Assembly: GCF_005771635.1 (NCBI RefSeq)
Contig: NZ_VBWP01000002.1
Location: forward strand, 124,001-188,000
From: Culicoidibacter larvae
Lineage (GTDB): Bacteria > Bacillota_I > Bacilli_A > Culicoidibacterales > Culicoidibacteraceae
Length of the DNA stretch: 64,000 nucleotides
Direction: 5' to 3'
Numbering within the stretch: position 1 is the first letter of the stretch; each line of letters starts with the position of its first letter. The notes beneath the pieces were generated by a model. The model saw only the letters and a program-made list of their open reading frames with translations. It had not been told where the DNA came from and searched no databases. The position numbers and the translations under genes were made by a program. Shown piece after piece: positions 46,705 through 55,660 of the stretch.

Positions 46705-47943
46705 ATGAAGAAAACTATTTGTATAATTGGTGGCGGCCCGGCAGGCATGATGGCAGCAATAAGCTCCAAAACTGCAAACCCAGATAACGAAATCCATTTA
46801 CTAGAGAAAAACCCGCTGCTTGGTCGTAAATTGCGTGCTACCGGTGGCAATCGCTGTAACGTGACCAACAATTGTAGCCGCGAAGAGCTGGTTGCCCAAA
46901 TTCCCGGCAACGGTCGCTTTCTATACAGCGTCTTCGATCAATTCAGCAACCAAGACATCATCCAATTTTTTGAAAGTCATGGCTGCCCGTTAAAAGAAGA
47001 AGACCACGGCCGGATGTTTCCAACAACCGACCGCTCGCAAACAATTATTGAAACCCTGAAAAAAACTATTGATGATTTAGGTGTTCATACACATTTAGAA
47101 ACAACTGTTCATCAAATTGATTGGAAAAACAAACGTATCGTTGGTGATAAACAAGTATTTCCATTTGATACATTGATACTTACCACCGGTGGCGTATGTG
47201 CGCAGCATACCGGTTCAACCGGTGACGGGCTCAAGTTTGCGAAAACTTTAGGTCATACCATCACTGAACTCTTTCCTACCGAAGTACCGCTGGTTGCCAG
47301 CGAAAACTTTATTCATGACGGCAGTCTGCAAGGCATCTCACTCAGTGACATCAGCCTTACCCTTTGGAGTGACAAACATAAAAAAGTAAAGACGATTCGC
47401 TACGACCTTGTCTTCACTCACTTTGGTATATCCGGACCGGCACCACTGCGGTTAAGCAGTTTCGTTCGCAAGCAACTGATCAAGCAACAAGCTCCAGTGC
47501 TTGTTACCATTGATTGTATCCCTGATATCTCGCTTGATACTATCATGGCAAACCGCAAAGACTTTAACGAAAAACAACCGGCAACTTGGATTAAACAATA
47601 TGTTCCGAGCCGCCTTGCTGCCTTACTAGTCAGCCTTGCTGATCTTTCTGCCGACCAAAAAGTTGGGCAGCTAAGTCCGGCACAGCTCGATCGTTTGCTG
47701 CAACTGCTTAAAGCTTTCCCGCTGACAATACGCGGCACCCAAGGCATGGAACGTGCTTTTGTTACCGGTGGTGGTATCAGCATCAAGGAAGTGCAGCCCA
47801 AAACAATGGAATCTAAGCTTGTACCTGAACTCTACTTTGCTGGTGAAGTCCTCGATATCTACGGCTTCACCGGTGGCTTTAATATTACCGCTGCTCTCGC
47901 TACCGGCTACGTTGCCGGCTTGCATAGCAATAAAAAAGCATAG
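46705..47943 (+). CDS. HI0933-family FAD-dependent oxidoreductase (YtfP-like)
   Basis: 412 residues. FAD-binding Rossmann motif IIGGGPAGMMAA at 5-16, then LLEKNPLLGRKLRATGGNRCNVTN, the family signature. The C-terminal GGGISIKEVQPKTMESK and GLYFAGEVLDIYGFTGGFNI type segment closes the flavin site. The reaction is unknown; the family is widespread and a role in RNA modification or reduction has been proposed. It is the only plus-strand gene in this part and is divergent from rsuA. Confidence 0.92.
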   Translation: MKKTICIIGGGPAGMMAAISSKTANPDNEIHLLEKNPLLGRKLRATGGNRCNVTNNCSREELVAQIPGNGRFLYSVFDQFSNQDIIQFFESHGCPLKEEDHGRMFPTTDRSQTIIETLKKTIDDLGVHTHLETTVHQIDWKNKRIVGDKQVFPFDTLILTTGGVCAQHTGSTGDGLKFAKTLGHTITELFPTEVPLVASENFIHDGSLQGISLSDISLTLWSDKHKKVKTIRYDLVFTHFGISGPAPLRLSSFVRKQLIKQQAPVLVTIDCIPDISLDTIMANRKDFNEKQPATWIKQYVPSRLAALLVSLADLSADQKVGQLSPAQLDRLLQLLKAFPLTIRGTQGMERAFVTGGGISIKEVQPKTMESKLVPELYFAGEVLDIYGFTGGFNITAALATGYVAGLHSNKKA

Positions 47944-47972
47944 TTGACTTTATCGTCAACTATGCTTTTTTT
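47934..47972 (+). terminator. Terminator after the flavoprotein gene
   Basis: AAAAAAGCATAGTTGAC and its complement around TTTATC, overlapping the stop codon and ending in T7. It may also serve the convergent gene. Confidence 0.9.
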
Positions 47973-48013
47973 GTCGTATTCCGCCATGAACTATCGGCCG
48001 ATATCGGCATTTC

Positions 48014-48877
48014 TCAATAACTCAACACTTCGCCTGATTTATTAATCGCCAGCACTTGCTCAATCGCTTCACTCACTGAGTGCACTTCATACTTCGCGTC
48101 TTTTTTATAGCGCTTGTGCGCGTGTGACATAATAAATGAATGGGTTACAACCTTAAATCCGGAAACATCATTGCCGGAGTCACCGACAAAAGCAACTTCA
48201 TCAGGTGTCAAATTCATTCGTTTCATAATTTCCTTAATTGCTTCACCCTTATCAACTCCGGGTGCGCAAACTTCAATACTCCGCGGACTTGAAGCAAAAA
48301 TTGATAATTGCGGATATAATTCCTCAAGTTCACTTTGCACCTTTACCAAGGCATTTTCGTGAATACCAATCAAAAATTTATAAACCGGACGTTTTTCGCT
48401 ACGGATATTATCAATAATCCCGGCATGCCACTTTTGCGCATGCATCCGTTTCAAAAATACACCTGAGAAAAGCCGCGTATACCATTTAAACGGATACAAA
48501 TACTTCTCATTATATTCAAAATATACATTAAAAAAATGTGACTGCCGGCTATATTGCGATTTAATCGTCTCAATAAACGCCAATGCCGTCTTGGTATCAA
48601 CTGCTTTAGAAATTAATTTCTCATCACCATAATAAATAAAAGCGCCATTTAGAGCAACCCGGTAATGCTTATTCTGCAAACCCAGTTCTTGCTCAATAAC
48701 CGCAATATCATTGACATATCTGCCGGTTGCAATGGCAAAATCAATGCCATGCTCAGCAAGTTTACCAACATTCGCCTTAATTGCCTCACCAAGCTCCATA
48801 TTACCAACCTCTACCGAAGTAAACTGTTCGCCATGCAACAAAGTTCCATCCAAATCACTGATGAATAATTTAATCAT
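48014..48877 (-). CDS. Cof-type HAD-IIB phosphatase
   Basis: 287 residues. Motif I FISDLDGTLL, motif II AIATGRYV, Lys of motif III in PGVDKGEAIKEIM, and motif IV AFVGDSGNDVSGF. Sugar-phosphate or flavin-phosphate phosphatases of this type are numerous and substrates cannot be predicted. Confidence 0.92.
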   Translation of the reverse strand: MIKLFISDLDGTLLHGEQFTSVEVGNMELGEAIKANVGKLAEHGIDFAIATGRYVNDIAVIEQELGLQNKHYRVALNGAFIYYGDEKLISKAVDTKTALAFIETIKSQYSRQSHFFNVYFEYNEKYLYPFKWYTRLFSGVFLKRMHAQKWHAGIIDNIRSEKRPVYKFLIGIHENALVKVQSELEELYPQLSIFASSPRSIEVCAPGVDKGEAIKEIMKRMNLTPDEVAFVGDSGNDVSGFKVVTHSFIMSHAHKRYKKDAKYEVHSVSEAIEQVLAINKSGEVLSY

Positions 48878-48945
48878 ATTGCCACCTCTTTATCCTTTAC
48901 TATTATAGCTAAGAAAGTCCGCGAAATCAATTTTTAGAAAAAAGA

Positions 48946-48975
48946 AAGTTGACCGCGACAAGCGCGGCCAACTTT
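48946..48975 (-). terminator. Terminator after the GHL10 gene
   Basis: AAAGTTGACCGCG and its near-complement around ACAAG; T-rich on the minus strand. Confidence 0.82.
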
Positions 48976-48985
48976 TTCACTACTA

Positions 48986-51001
48986 TTAATCAGCTTTGCG
49001 TTTCAAGAGAACCACGCCTGCAACAACAATAATTCCAACACCGAGCAATGCGCTAACAGCGAAATTTTCACCGGTTTGCGGCAACTCGCTACCTGCTCCG
49101 CCACTGCCATTCTCAGATGAAGTGCCATTACCGGAATTATTATCCGTGCTACCGCTGCCGGCACGTGCCTGAATGACAAGTGGTGGCGTTTCGTTATGCG
49201 CGGCATCTAGCGCAGTCACCACATAGGTAGTTTCAGCTCGTAACGTTGCTGCTGACTCATCAGTGAAGCTCAGACTGTTTGCCCCGTCTTCGCGCCACAC
49301 CTTAGCAATAATATTTGCCGGATCATTGATAATATCAGCTGCTTCACCCTGACCACGATAAACAACATAATAACGAGCATTTTCACTATCATCTTGCCAA
49401 GTAAAACTATTGCTGCTCGCCTCATCAAAATACCCATCACGTAACACCGTCATCGGTGCACTTGCGAGCCACGGCTTCGCTGGACTAAGCGCCGGCGTAC
49501 TAAAGTACTGATCACGAATCAATGTCAAAGCATCATTCTTCGCTTGATTTTTTGCTTGTTGATCAGCTGGCAATGCAGCTACATTAGATGGCATAATATC
49601 ATTGTAACTAAACAATGCACTACCCGCAACATTTTCATATTGCTGATTAAACTTTAACTGGTTAGGAATTTCTTCCGGATTCATCCAAGCCGGTTCCCAG
49701 CCACCATTACCAACATGTTTATAATTAGCATGACCAATGTAGAGCTGTACTCGGGTTCCATCTACCACTGAATCCCACCAGCTTGTCAACTCACCATAAG
49801 GAGCCGCTGCCTGGTCAAAGCTCCAATAAATTTGCGGGATAACGTAATCTAAAGTTTCATCCTTAATCCATTTGTATGTATCAGCAAATATTGACTTACT
49901 GTATGATTCAGAAGAGCCTGTTGGTGTATTCGAACCACGTTCATCATATTCTTTGTGCTCCCAGATTCCAAATGGACTAATGCCAAACTGCACTGAGCTG
50001 CCGGTATTGCCATTGTAACTGTCAATCTCAGTTTTAATGCCTTCAATCAACGCAGTCACATTATCACGACGCCATGATTCAATACCCTCGGTATCATCGC
50101 TATATCCTGCAGGAATACCATATGTCTCAAATGTTTCACGGTCTTCGTTGACATCACCAAAGAAAACATTTTGGCCATCAACAGTAATCCGATATGGATA
50201 AAAATAATCATCAAAGTGAATGGCATCAACATCGTAATTATTAATAACCTCGGTAATACTATCAATCACATTTTGACGAACTTCAGGAATTCCCGGATTT
50301 AAGAATAACTTTTCATCAAAACGTAAAACCCATTCCGGATGTAATACCGCAAAGTTATTATCTGCTAAAATTCCCGCCTCATTCAACTTTGCAACATGTT
50401 CCGGAATAGTCATTGCCAAAGCATCTTCTTTAGTCATCCCGATCGCATTTAATATTGACTGCGTACTCAGCTTGGTATTCGTTACCCGGTATGGATTAAA
50501 CCATGCGTGAAATTCCATACCGCGTGCATGTGTTTCCTCAATCATCCATGGCAACGGATCATATCCGGGATCAACACCTTGTTGTCCGCTTAAAAACTCT
50601 GACCAAGGATTGATTTCTGATTGATAATAACTATCAAGCAGCGGCCGCACCTGGAAAATCATCGCATTCATATTCCAATCACTAAAAGTATTTAAAATCT
50701 CAGTATACTTCGTTTCAAACTCACTTTGTGATTGAACCTTAGGCATGTTCAAGTTAGCAATAGTTGCCACCCAGGCAGTACGAAACTGCCGTTTTGGTGC
50801 CGTATACGTATCTGGAATCATAACTTGTTCAGTTGAGCCATTATACATATACACCGGCTTGCTCTCATCATAGCTATAGCTGCCATCAGCATTCTTAACA
50901 TACTTGTAAAGCGGCGAACTATCATCCTGTGCCTGCACTGCAATAACCGGCACCGTCATCACCAAAAGCAAACTCATCACCAGACCAAAAAATTTCTTCA
51001 T
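48986..51001 (-). CDS. LPXTG-anchored GHL10 (DUF187) glycoside hydrolase-like protein
   Basis: 671 residues. A signal peptide (KKFFGLVMSLLLVMTVPVIAVQA) leads to a GHL10/YngK-type TIM barrel (about 65-465). Family blocks are RTAWVATIANLNMP, NAMIFQVRPLLDSYYQSEINPWSEFL, EFHAWFNPYRV, VDAIHFDDYFYPY and FGISPFGIWEHKEY. A fibronectin-like domain (about 510-610) and a Gly/Ser linker follow, then the sortase signal LPQTGE with membrane helix and KRKAD. It would be cell-wall anchored and act on an external glycan, possibly peptidoglycan-derived. A cre site overlaps its promoter. Confidence 0.9.
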   Translation of the reverse strand: MKKFFGLVMSLLLVMTVPVIAVQAQDDSSPLYKYVKNADGSYSYDESKPVYMYNGSTEQVMIPDTYTAPKRQFRTAWVATIANLNMPKVQSQSEFETKYTEILNTFSDWNMNAMIFQVRPLLDSYYQSEINPWSEFLSGQQGVDPGYDPLPWMIEETHARGMEFHAWFNPYRVTNTKLSTQSILNAIGMTKEDALAMTIPEHVAKLNEAGILADNNFAVLHPEWVLRFDEKLFLNPGIPEVRQNVIDSITEVINNYDVDAIHFDDYFYPYRITVDGQNVFFGDVNEDRETFETYGIPAGYSDDTEGIESWRRDNVTALIEGIKTEIDSYNGNTGSSVQFGISPFGIWEHKEYDERGSNTPTGSSESYSKSIFADTYKWIKDETLDYVIPQIYWSFDQAAAPYGELTSWWDSVVDGTRVQLYIGHANYKHVGNGGWEPAWMNPEEIPNQLKFNQQYENVAGSALFSYNDIMPSNVAALPADQQAKNQAKNDALTLIRDQYFSTPALSPAKPWLASAPMTVLRDGYFDEASSNSFTWQDDSENARYYVVYRGQGEAADIINDPANIIAKVWREDGANSLSFTDESAATLRAETTYVVTALDAAHNETPPLVIQARAGSGSTDNNSGNGTSSENGSGGAGSELPQTGENFAVSALLGVGIIVVAGVVLLKRKAD

Positions 51002-51024
51002 ATTTATTTCCTCCTTCTATCTGC

Positions 51025-51058
51025 TTCAATAATACCCATGCTTGTAAGCGTTTGCAAT
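51025..51058 (-). promoter_or_regulatory. Promoter with overlapping cre site
   Basis: Minus strand TTGCAA, 17 bases, TATTAT. TTGTAAGCGTTTGCAA at 51042-51057 matches the CcpA operator WTGNNARCGNWWWCAW at all but one position and covers the -35 and spacer, so CcpA would block transcription when preferred sugars are present. Confidence 0.78.
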
Positions 51059-51111
51059 AGCAATAACCGATGTTGGCATTACATTTCACAAATTGAAAGT
51101 TGACACAAAAA

Positions 51112-51143
51112 AAAGCAAGGGACAGCATTTGCTGTCCCTTGCT
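51112..51143 (-). terminator. Terminator after the GH13-like gene
   Basis: AAGCAAGGGACAGCA-TTT-complement with T8 on the minus strand. Confidence 0.9.
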
Positions 51144-51145
51144 TC

Positions 51146-52813
51146 CTATTTAATTTGTGCCTGATTGACAACTAACCACATACATTCGTAGGGCTCAAAG
51201 CGATACTCCTGCGCCTTAATTGCCTTATTATCAACTAAATCAATACCTGGTGGCAATTGCATTTTTTGGCGGTGATTTGTTACATTTACATAACAATAAA
51301 TGCGCTCACCGGTTTCACTGCAATAACGTTCCAAACCAAAGATATGTACATTTTCCGGATCCAATATACGCTGTTGTGTATATGGATTAAAAGCTGAATG
51401 TTCACCACGAGCTTCAATTAAGTTTTTTAAACGACTATAAACAGCCCCTAGCTCCTTATCCTCCAGTTCACGTTTAAGTTCTTGATAGTTCACTTTATTA
51501 TGTGCTCCGGTAGCCACTTTTGAACCAACCAAAGTATGATAGAAAATTGCCGGAACACCAATCATTGAAAGCATAATAAAATGTGCTGCAATAAACTTAT
51601 CAAACTTTTTCTGGCGACTCTCATCCTCATCAACCAGCGCGGTAAAGAAAGCCGTGCGGAATGCTCGCAACATCTCGCCCTCGCCATCCGGCCGCTTCGC
51701 ATAAACTGCTTCACCGCCGCTCGCTTCTATCTTCTCAACCAATTTTTGTTTTTGACCTTCAGTCATAATATCATCAACAGCACGCATATCCAGCAACTCA
51801 TTATTAATAATAAAGTTAAAGTAAGTTGCTTCATTCGATGCTGGCTGAATTTTCTTCGCCCAGCTCTCTATTGCCTCTGTATCGCCAGCAACAAGCGTGT
51901 AGAGAACAAGTGGCGCTAAAGCCCATTGATATACTAACGAGGCTTCATTATGCCCATCACCAAAGTAGTTCCAGTTCTCGCGTGGTGAACCATTGGTTAA
52001 TGGCAACACTTGAACATTCACTTGTAAATAATCGAGAATAATCCGCCACAATGTCAGAATTTGATGAGTTTGCGGCATATATGCATTTCTAGCACCACTT
52101 TCTTTCCACAACGAACCAATTGAATCAATACGAATACTGCTGGCACCATGGTAAATATATGAAATCAATGCCTGGGTTAAAATTTCAAGAACCTGGTAGT
52201 TATGAACATTTAAGTCAACTGTCCCCTCACCCCAAGTACTCCAAACCTCAACTGGTCCATTGACACTCTCATATTCAACAAATAAAGGCCCGCTGGTTGG
52301 CCGGAAGGTATTAGAGACATCAGCAATCATACCTTTTTCAATAAAGAAATCCCGATAATCAGAAATACCGTTCAAATATTCCTGAAACCAAATACTATCA
52401 TCACTGACATGATTAGCAACAAAATTAAACATCAAACGATATTCAGCAGCCAGCTCTTCAATATTTTCCCATGTGCCCAAGCTGGGATCTAAATTAAAGT
52501 GGTCAGATACAGTAAAGTCATTATCGCGATTTGGTCCAAACATTGAAAGAATATGAACATCGGTAAACATATCCTTTCCATAATTATCTAAAAACTCTTT
52601 TAACGTCTCAAGCGGCTTCTTGCCGTCCTCAACAAAACTGTCACTGTAAGTTGATAAGAAAACATTCTTCTGGTTCATTGGCTTAATTTCATGCCAAGTC
52701 ACTTGCTCCCACTCATGGATAAGCGCAAGCATAGATTCAGCATATTCATCTTTATACTCATCTCCATAAATCTTACGGAGCTGTTGGCTAACTCGATAGT
52801 CAAATCCTTTCAT
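51146..52813 (-). CDS. GH13_18-like protein with altered catalytic residues
   Basis: 555 residues, related to sucrose phosphorylase-type GH13 enzymes: TDVHILSMFGPNRDNDF, LDPSLGTWENIEEL, FVANHVSDDSIWFQ, IRIDSIGSLWKESG, NYFGDGHNEASLVYQWALAPLVLYT. The nucleophile Asp (D230) is kept. By hand alignment the acid/base Glu of TETNVPH is Leu 272 (PLTNGSP), and the His-Asp of THDGIG is Asn338-Glu339 (INNELLD). The Asp before NH in the first conserved region is Asn130. No signal peptide, and no sugar transporter nearby. It may be a binding protein or regulator instead of an active phosphorylase. AGGTGA precedes the ATG. Confidence 0.8.
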   Translation of the reverse strand: MKGFDYRVSQQLRKIYGDEYKDEYAESMLALIHEWEQVTWHEIKPMNQKNVFLSTYSDSFVEDGKKPLETLKEFLDNYGKDMFTDVHILSMFGPNRDNDFTVSDHFNLDPSLGTWENIEELAAEYRLMFNFVANHVSDDSIWFQEYLNGISDYRDFFIEKGMIADVSNTFRPTSGPLFVEYESVNGPVEVWSTWGEGTVDLNVHNYQVLEILTQALISYIYHGASSIRIDSIGSLWKESGARNAYMPQTHQILTLWRIILDYLQVNVQVLPLTNGSPRENWNYFGDGHNEASLVYQWALAPLVLYTLVAGDTEAIESWAKKIQPASNEATYFNFIINNELLDMRAVDDIMTEGQKQKLVEKIEASGGEAVYAKRPDGEGEMLRAFRTAFFTALVDEDESRQKKFDKFIAAHFIMLSMIGVPAIFYHTLVGSKVATGAHNKVNYQELKRELEDKELGAVYSRLKNLIEARGEHSAFNPYTQQRILDPENVHIFGLERYCSETGERIYCYVNVTNHRQKMQLPPGIDLVDNKAIKAQEYRFEPYECMWLVVNQAQIK

Positions 52814-52923
52814 GTTATCACCTCAAATTTTTATCCGAAGATACTCATACATTAATTTTATCACATTAAAAAGAATTATTTCTAATATATGTATTAAAAT
52901 TTATAAAAATGTGAGAAAAAGCG

Positions 52924-52953
52924 CAAAAAAGGCGAGCTACAGCCCGCCTTTTT
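52924..52953 (-). terminator. Terminator after tyrS
   Basis: AAAAAAGGCG...CGCCTTTTTT with a 10-base loop, immediately before the tyrS stop on the map; T6 on the minus strand. Confidence 0.85.
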
Positions 52954-52955
52954 TC

Positions 52956-54221
52956 TTATTCACCAAAATTCACCAAGAAATATTTCTTCTTCCCACGACG
53001 AATGACAAACAATTCCCCATTAAGCGCAACCGTTGCATCCATAATAAATTCAAGGTCATTAACAACCTCACCATTCACTGATATTGCATTATTGCTGATA
53101 AACTCACGTGCTTCACGTTTCGAACTGGCAATCTTCGCTTCAATTAAAAAGTCTACAAGATTCAACACACCACTGACCGTACTGGTTGGCACGTCTTTAA
53201 AGCCAAGCTTAATTTCATCAAGACTAAGCGCCTTGATATCACCTTGAAACAAAGCCTGAGACACCTCAATCGCTTTATCCAGAGCCAATTGGCCATGAAT
53301 AAACCGCGTCATCTCAGCCGCCAAAGTCTTTTGTGCCTCACGCAAATGCGGCTCCTCAGCCACCATTTTTCCCAAACTTTCAATTGTTTCGTAATCCAAG
53401 AAAGTAAATATCTTCAAATACTTCACAACATCAGCATCAGTAGTATTCAACCAGAACTGATAAAACTCGTATGGTGACGTCTTTTCAGCATCAAGCCATA
53501 CCGCACCACTGGCAGTCTTACCAAATTTAGTACCATCAGCTTTTGTCACCAACGGAATCGTCAAACCAAATATTTGCTTTGACTCCTCCATGCTCTTACG
53601 CACATATTCAATCCCGGCAGTAATATTGCCCCACTGCTCACTACCACCAACCTGCAAACGGCAATTATGACGCATATAGAGCTCTTTAAAATCCAGTCCC
53701 TGAATCAACTGATAAGAAAACTCAGTAAATGAAATACCATTCTCCAAACGACTGGCAACACTATCTTTGGCTAACATTGTATTCACACTAAAATGCTTTC
53801 CAACGTCACGCAAAAATGTTGGCACATTCATCGAAGCAATCCACTCATAGTTATTCTCGAAGATAACGTTGTTATCTTCTTCAGTGTTGAAAATTTTTCT
53901 CAACTGTACTTGCAAACATTCAACATTGTGACGCAACGTTTCTTCTGAGAGCAACTGACGTTCTTCAGTCCGTCCGCCCGGATCACCAATCATCCCGGTA
54001 CCGCCACCAAGCAAAACAATTGGCGTATGGCCATGCAATTGGAAACGACGCAATAATAAATATGGCACTAAATGGCCAATATGCATACTATCCGCAGTCG
54101 GGTCAACCCCGCAATATAATCTTATCTTTTCATTATTCAGCACCTCAGCCAAAGCCTCAGCATCAGTCTGCTGATAAATCAACCCACGCCATTCTAAGTC
54201 TTTAATTAATTCATTCGTCAT
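52956..54221 (-). CDS. tyrS: Tyrosyl-tRNA synthetase
   Basis: Charges tRNA-Tyr. 421 residues, bacterial TyrS type 1: CGVDPTADSMHIGHLVPYL with HIGH, the KMSKS-like KFGKT in TKADGTKFGKTASGAVWLD, and a C-terminal S4 domain (about 355-420). Preceded by a T-box that senses uncharged tRNA-Tyr. Confidence 0.97.
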   Translation of the reverse strand: MTNELIKDLEWRGLIYQQTDAEALAEVLNNEKIRLYCGVDPTADSMHIGHLVPYLLLRRFQLHGHTPIVLLGGGTGMIGDPGGRTEERQLLSEETLRHNVECLQVQLRKIFNTEEDNNVIFENNYEWIASMNVPTFLRDVGKHFSVNTMLAKDSVASRLENGISFTEFSYQLIQGLDFKELYMRHNCRLQVGGSEQWGNITAGIEYVRKSMEESKQIFGLTIPLVTKADGTKFGKTASGAVWLDAEKTSPYEFYQFWLNTTDADVVKYLKIFTFLDYETIESLGKMVAEEPHLREAQKTLAAEMTRFIHGQLALDKAIEVSQALFQGDIKALSLDEIKLGFKDVPTSTVSGVLNLVDFLIEAKIASSKREAREFISNNAISVNGEVVNDLEFIMDATVALNGELFVIRRGKKKYFLVNFGE

Positions 54222-54253
54222 AAAAATTACTCTCCTAAATACTATTTTTTACT

Positions 54254-54473
54254 AAAAAAGCGGAAGCGCCCATAGCAATAAATGCTAAGGACGCTTCCGC
54301 GCGGTACCACCTTAGTTCACAAAAAAATGTTTTTTTGTGCGACTCTCTTGCACGCTAACGCTGTGCTGCGGCTTTACTCGGTAAAATGTAATTCATTATC
54401 TACTGCGTACTTGTTCGCACCAACCACAAGCTCTCTGCAAATCACAATATATAATTACTGGGTTCTTACTTCA
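54254..54473 (-). promoter_or_regulatory. T-box riboswitch of tyrS
   Basis: The T-box AAGGTGGTACCGCG (core at 54300-54311) overlaps a strong terminator (GCGGAAGCG...CGCTTCCGC, T-rich, 54258-54300). Upstream, Stem I carries CAGAGAGCTTGTGGTTGGTGCGAAC. A UAC triplet at about 54388-54390 in GAAUUACAUUUU is the likely Tyr specifier. A -10 TACAAT lies at 54474-54479. Confidence 0.9.
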
Positions 54474-54499
54474 TTGTAAAGATTTAATATCTTACTTGC

Positions 54500-54658
54500 A
54501 TCCAAGTGCATAGATTGAGTGTCCAAAGGATTAGAAAGTTCTACTTTCTAAAATTTCAAAGGATCTTGCTGCATAGCGGGCAGGAGCGTATATAGACATA
54601 CGTGACTGCACGGTATGCAGTAAGATTCAAAGAAATTGACCAATATATGTGCTTGGAT
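54500..54658. repeat. Large imperfect palindromic element, copy 1
   Basis: The gap between the tyrS leader and the ccpA stop. ATCCAAGTGCATA at 54500-54512 pairs with TATGTGCTTGGAT at 54646-54658. Nested inside are AATTTC/GAAATT, ATCTTGCTGCATA/TATGCAGTAAGAT and an apical CGTAT-N6-ATACG. A side hairpin TTAGAAAG-TTCTA-CTTTCTAA sits on one arm. The apex GCAGGAGCGTAT-N6-ATACGTGACT (plus strand) recurs at 58.9 kb. Confidence 0.65.
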
Positions 54659-55660
54659 TTATTTAGTTGAACCACGCCAAATGAACTCATACGAATCTTC
54701 AATAATTGGTTGGTCAACTTCTTCATTCAACATATATTTTGTGAGCAAGCGCATTGCATAAACACCAATACGATATACTTGCTGAGTTACAGATGTTAAA
54801 GTAGGACGTAACATCTGTGCCGTTTGATCATCTGAAAAACTGATAACTTCAATATCTTCAGGAATTTTAATGCCCATATCTTGAGCTGCATTCATAAATG
54901 CTGCCGCTAAAGCACTGCTCATAGAAACAACAGCCTGTGGCTTGTGTTTCGATAATACTTCCTTAAAATAAGCATAGTCAGCTTCATAATTCTTTTTAGC
55001 ACCGTGAACATTTTTGCTAAGGTCACCACTGATTCCAGCATCTTTCAAGGCTTTTTCAAAGCCATTAGTTTGGAATCCGGTGTGCACATTTGCATCACGA
55101 TTCAAGAACACAATATCAGTATATTTCTTGTCAGTAAAATGCTTGGTAGCATCGTAAACTGCTTGGGTGAAATTAATTGATACTGACGGAATTTTTTTAT
55201 CATCACACTCGGTTGAAAATAACACAACCGGTACATTAGTACTTTTAATTAATGTTTTGGTATGCTCATCTAAATAATCACACATAACCAAAATGCCATC
55301 AACCTGACTTGAAATCAAACTATTCCATTGTTCCTCAAAATGTTCAAGATTTGATGTATATGTTTTCAAGTTAATTGAATACTTATACATGTCCATATTT
55401 GCGGTATCAAAAATACCTGATAGTAATTCAGCAGCAGATGTTCTGCTGATTTCCGGAACAATAACGCCAACAGTCGTTGAACGTTTCCGGGCAAGGCCAC
55501 GGGCTATTTCATTGGGGCGGAAATTTAATTTCTTTATCGCCTCAAGAACACGCTTCTCTTTATCCGGACGAACAATTGCTGATTTGTTCAGTACCCGTGA
55601 CACAGTTGCCAGCGAGACATCAGCTTCTTTTGCTACGTCATAAATAGTAACTTTTTTCAC
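54659..55660 (-). CDS. ccpA: Catabolite control protein A (LacI family)
   Basis: 333 residues. LacI-type HTH VTIYDVAKEADVSLATVSRVLN (4-25) with hinge helix RPNEIARGLARKRS, then a periplasmic-binding-protein core. Length, N-terminus and position after aroA match CcpA, the HPr-Ser-P-dependent global regulator of carbon catabolite control in Bacillota. The start is GTG at 55660, overlapping the aroA stop (TAGTG), with AGGTGA 7 bases upstream. A strong cre site is found at 51042-51057. Confidence 0.9.
   Translation of the reverse strand: MKKVTIYDVAKEADVSLATVSRVLNKSAIVRPDKEKRVLEAIKKLNFRPNEIARGLARKRSTTVGVIVPEISRTSAAELLSGIFDTANMDMYKYSINLKTYTSNLEHFEEQWNSLISSQVDGILVMCDYLDEHTKTLIKSTNVPVVLFSTECDDKKIPSVSINFTQAVYDATKHFTDKKYTDIVFLNRDANVHTGFQTNGFEKALKDAGISGDLSKNVHGAKKNYEADYAYFKEVLSKHKPQAVVSMSSALAAAFMNAAQDMGIKIPEDIEVISFSDDQTAQMLRPTLTSVTQQVYRIGVYAMRLLTKYMLNEEVDQPIIEDSYEFIWRGSTK

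Noticed and set aside
51146-52813. Calling the GH13 gene sucrose phosphorylase
   Set aside because: The acid/base Glu and the stabilising Asp positions are substituted, so activity should not be assumed.
54530-54552. Terminator after ccpA
   Set aside because: The hairpin TTAGAAAG/CTTTCTAA has no T run and is better explained as a side arm of the larger palindromic element.
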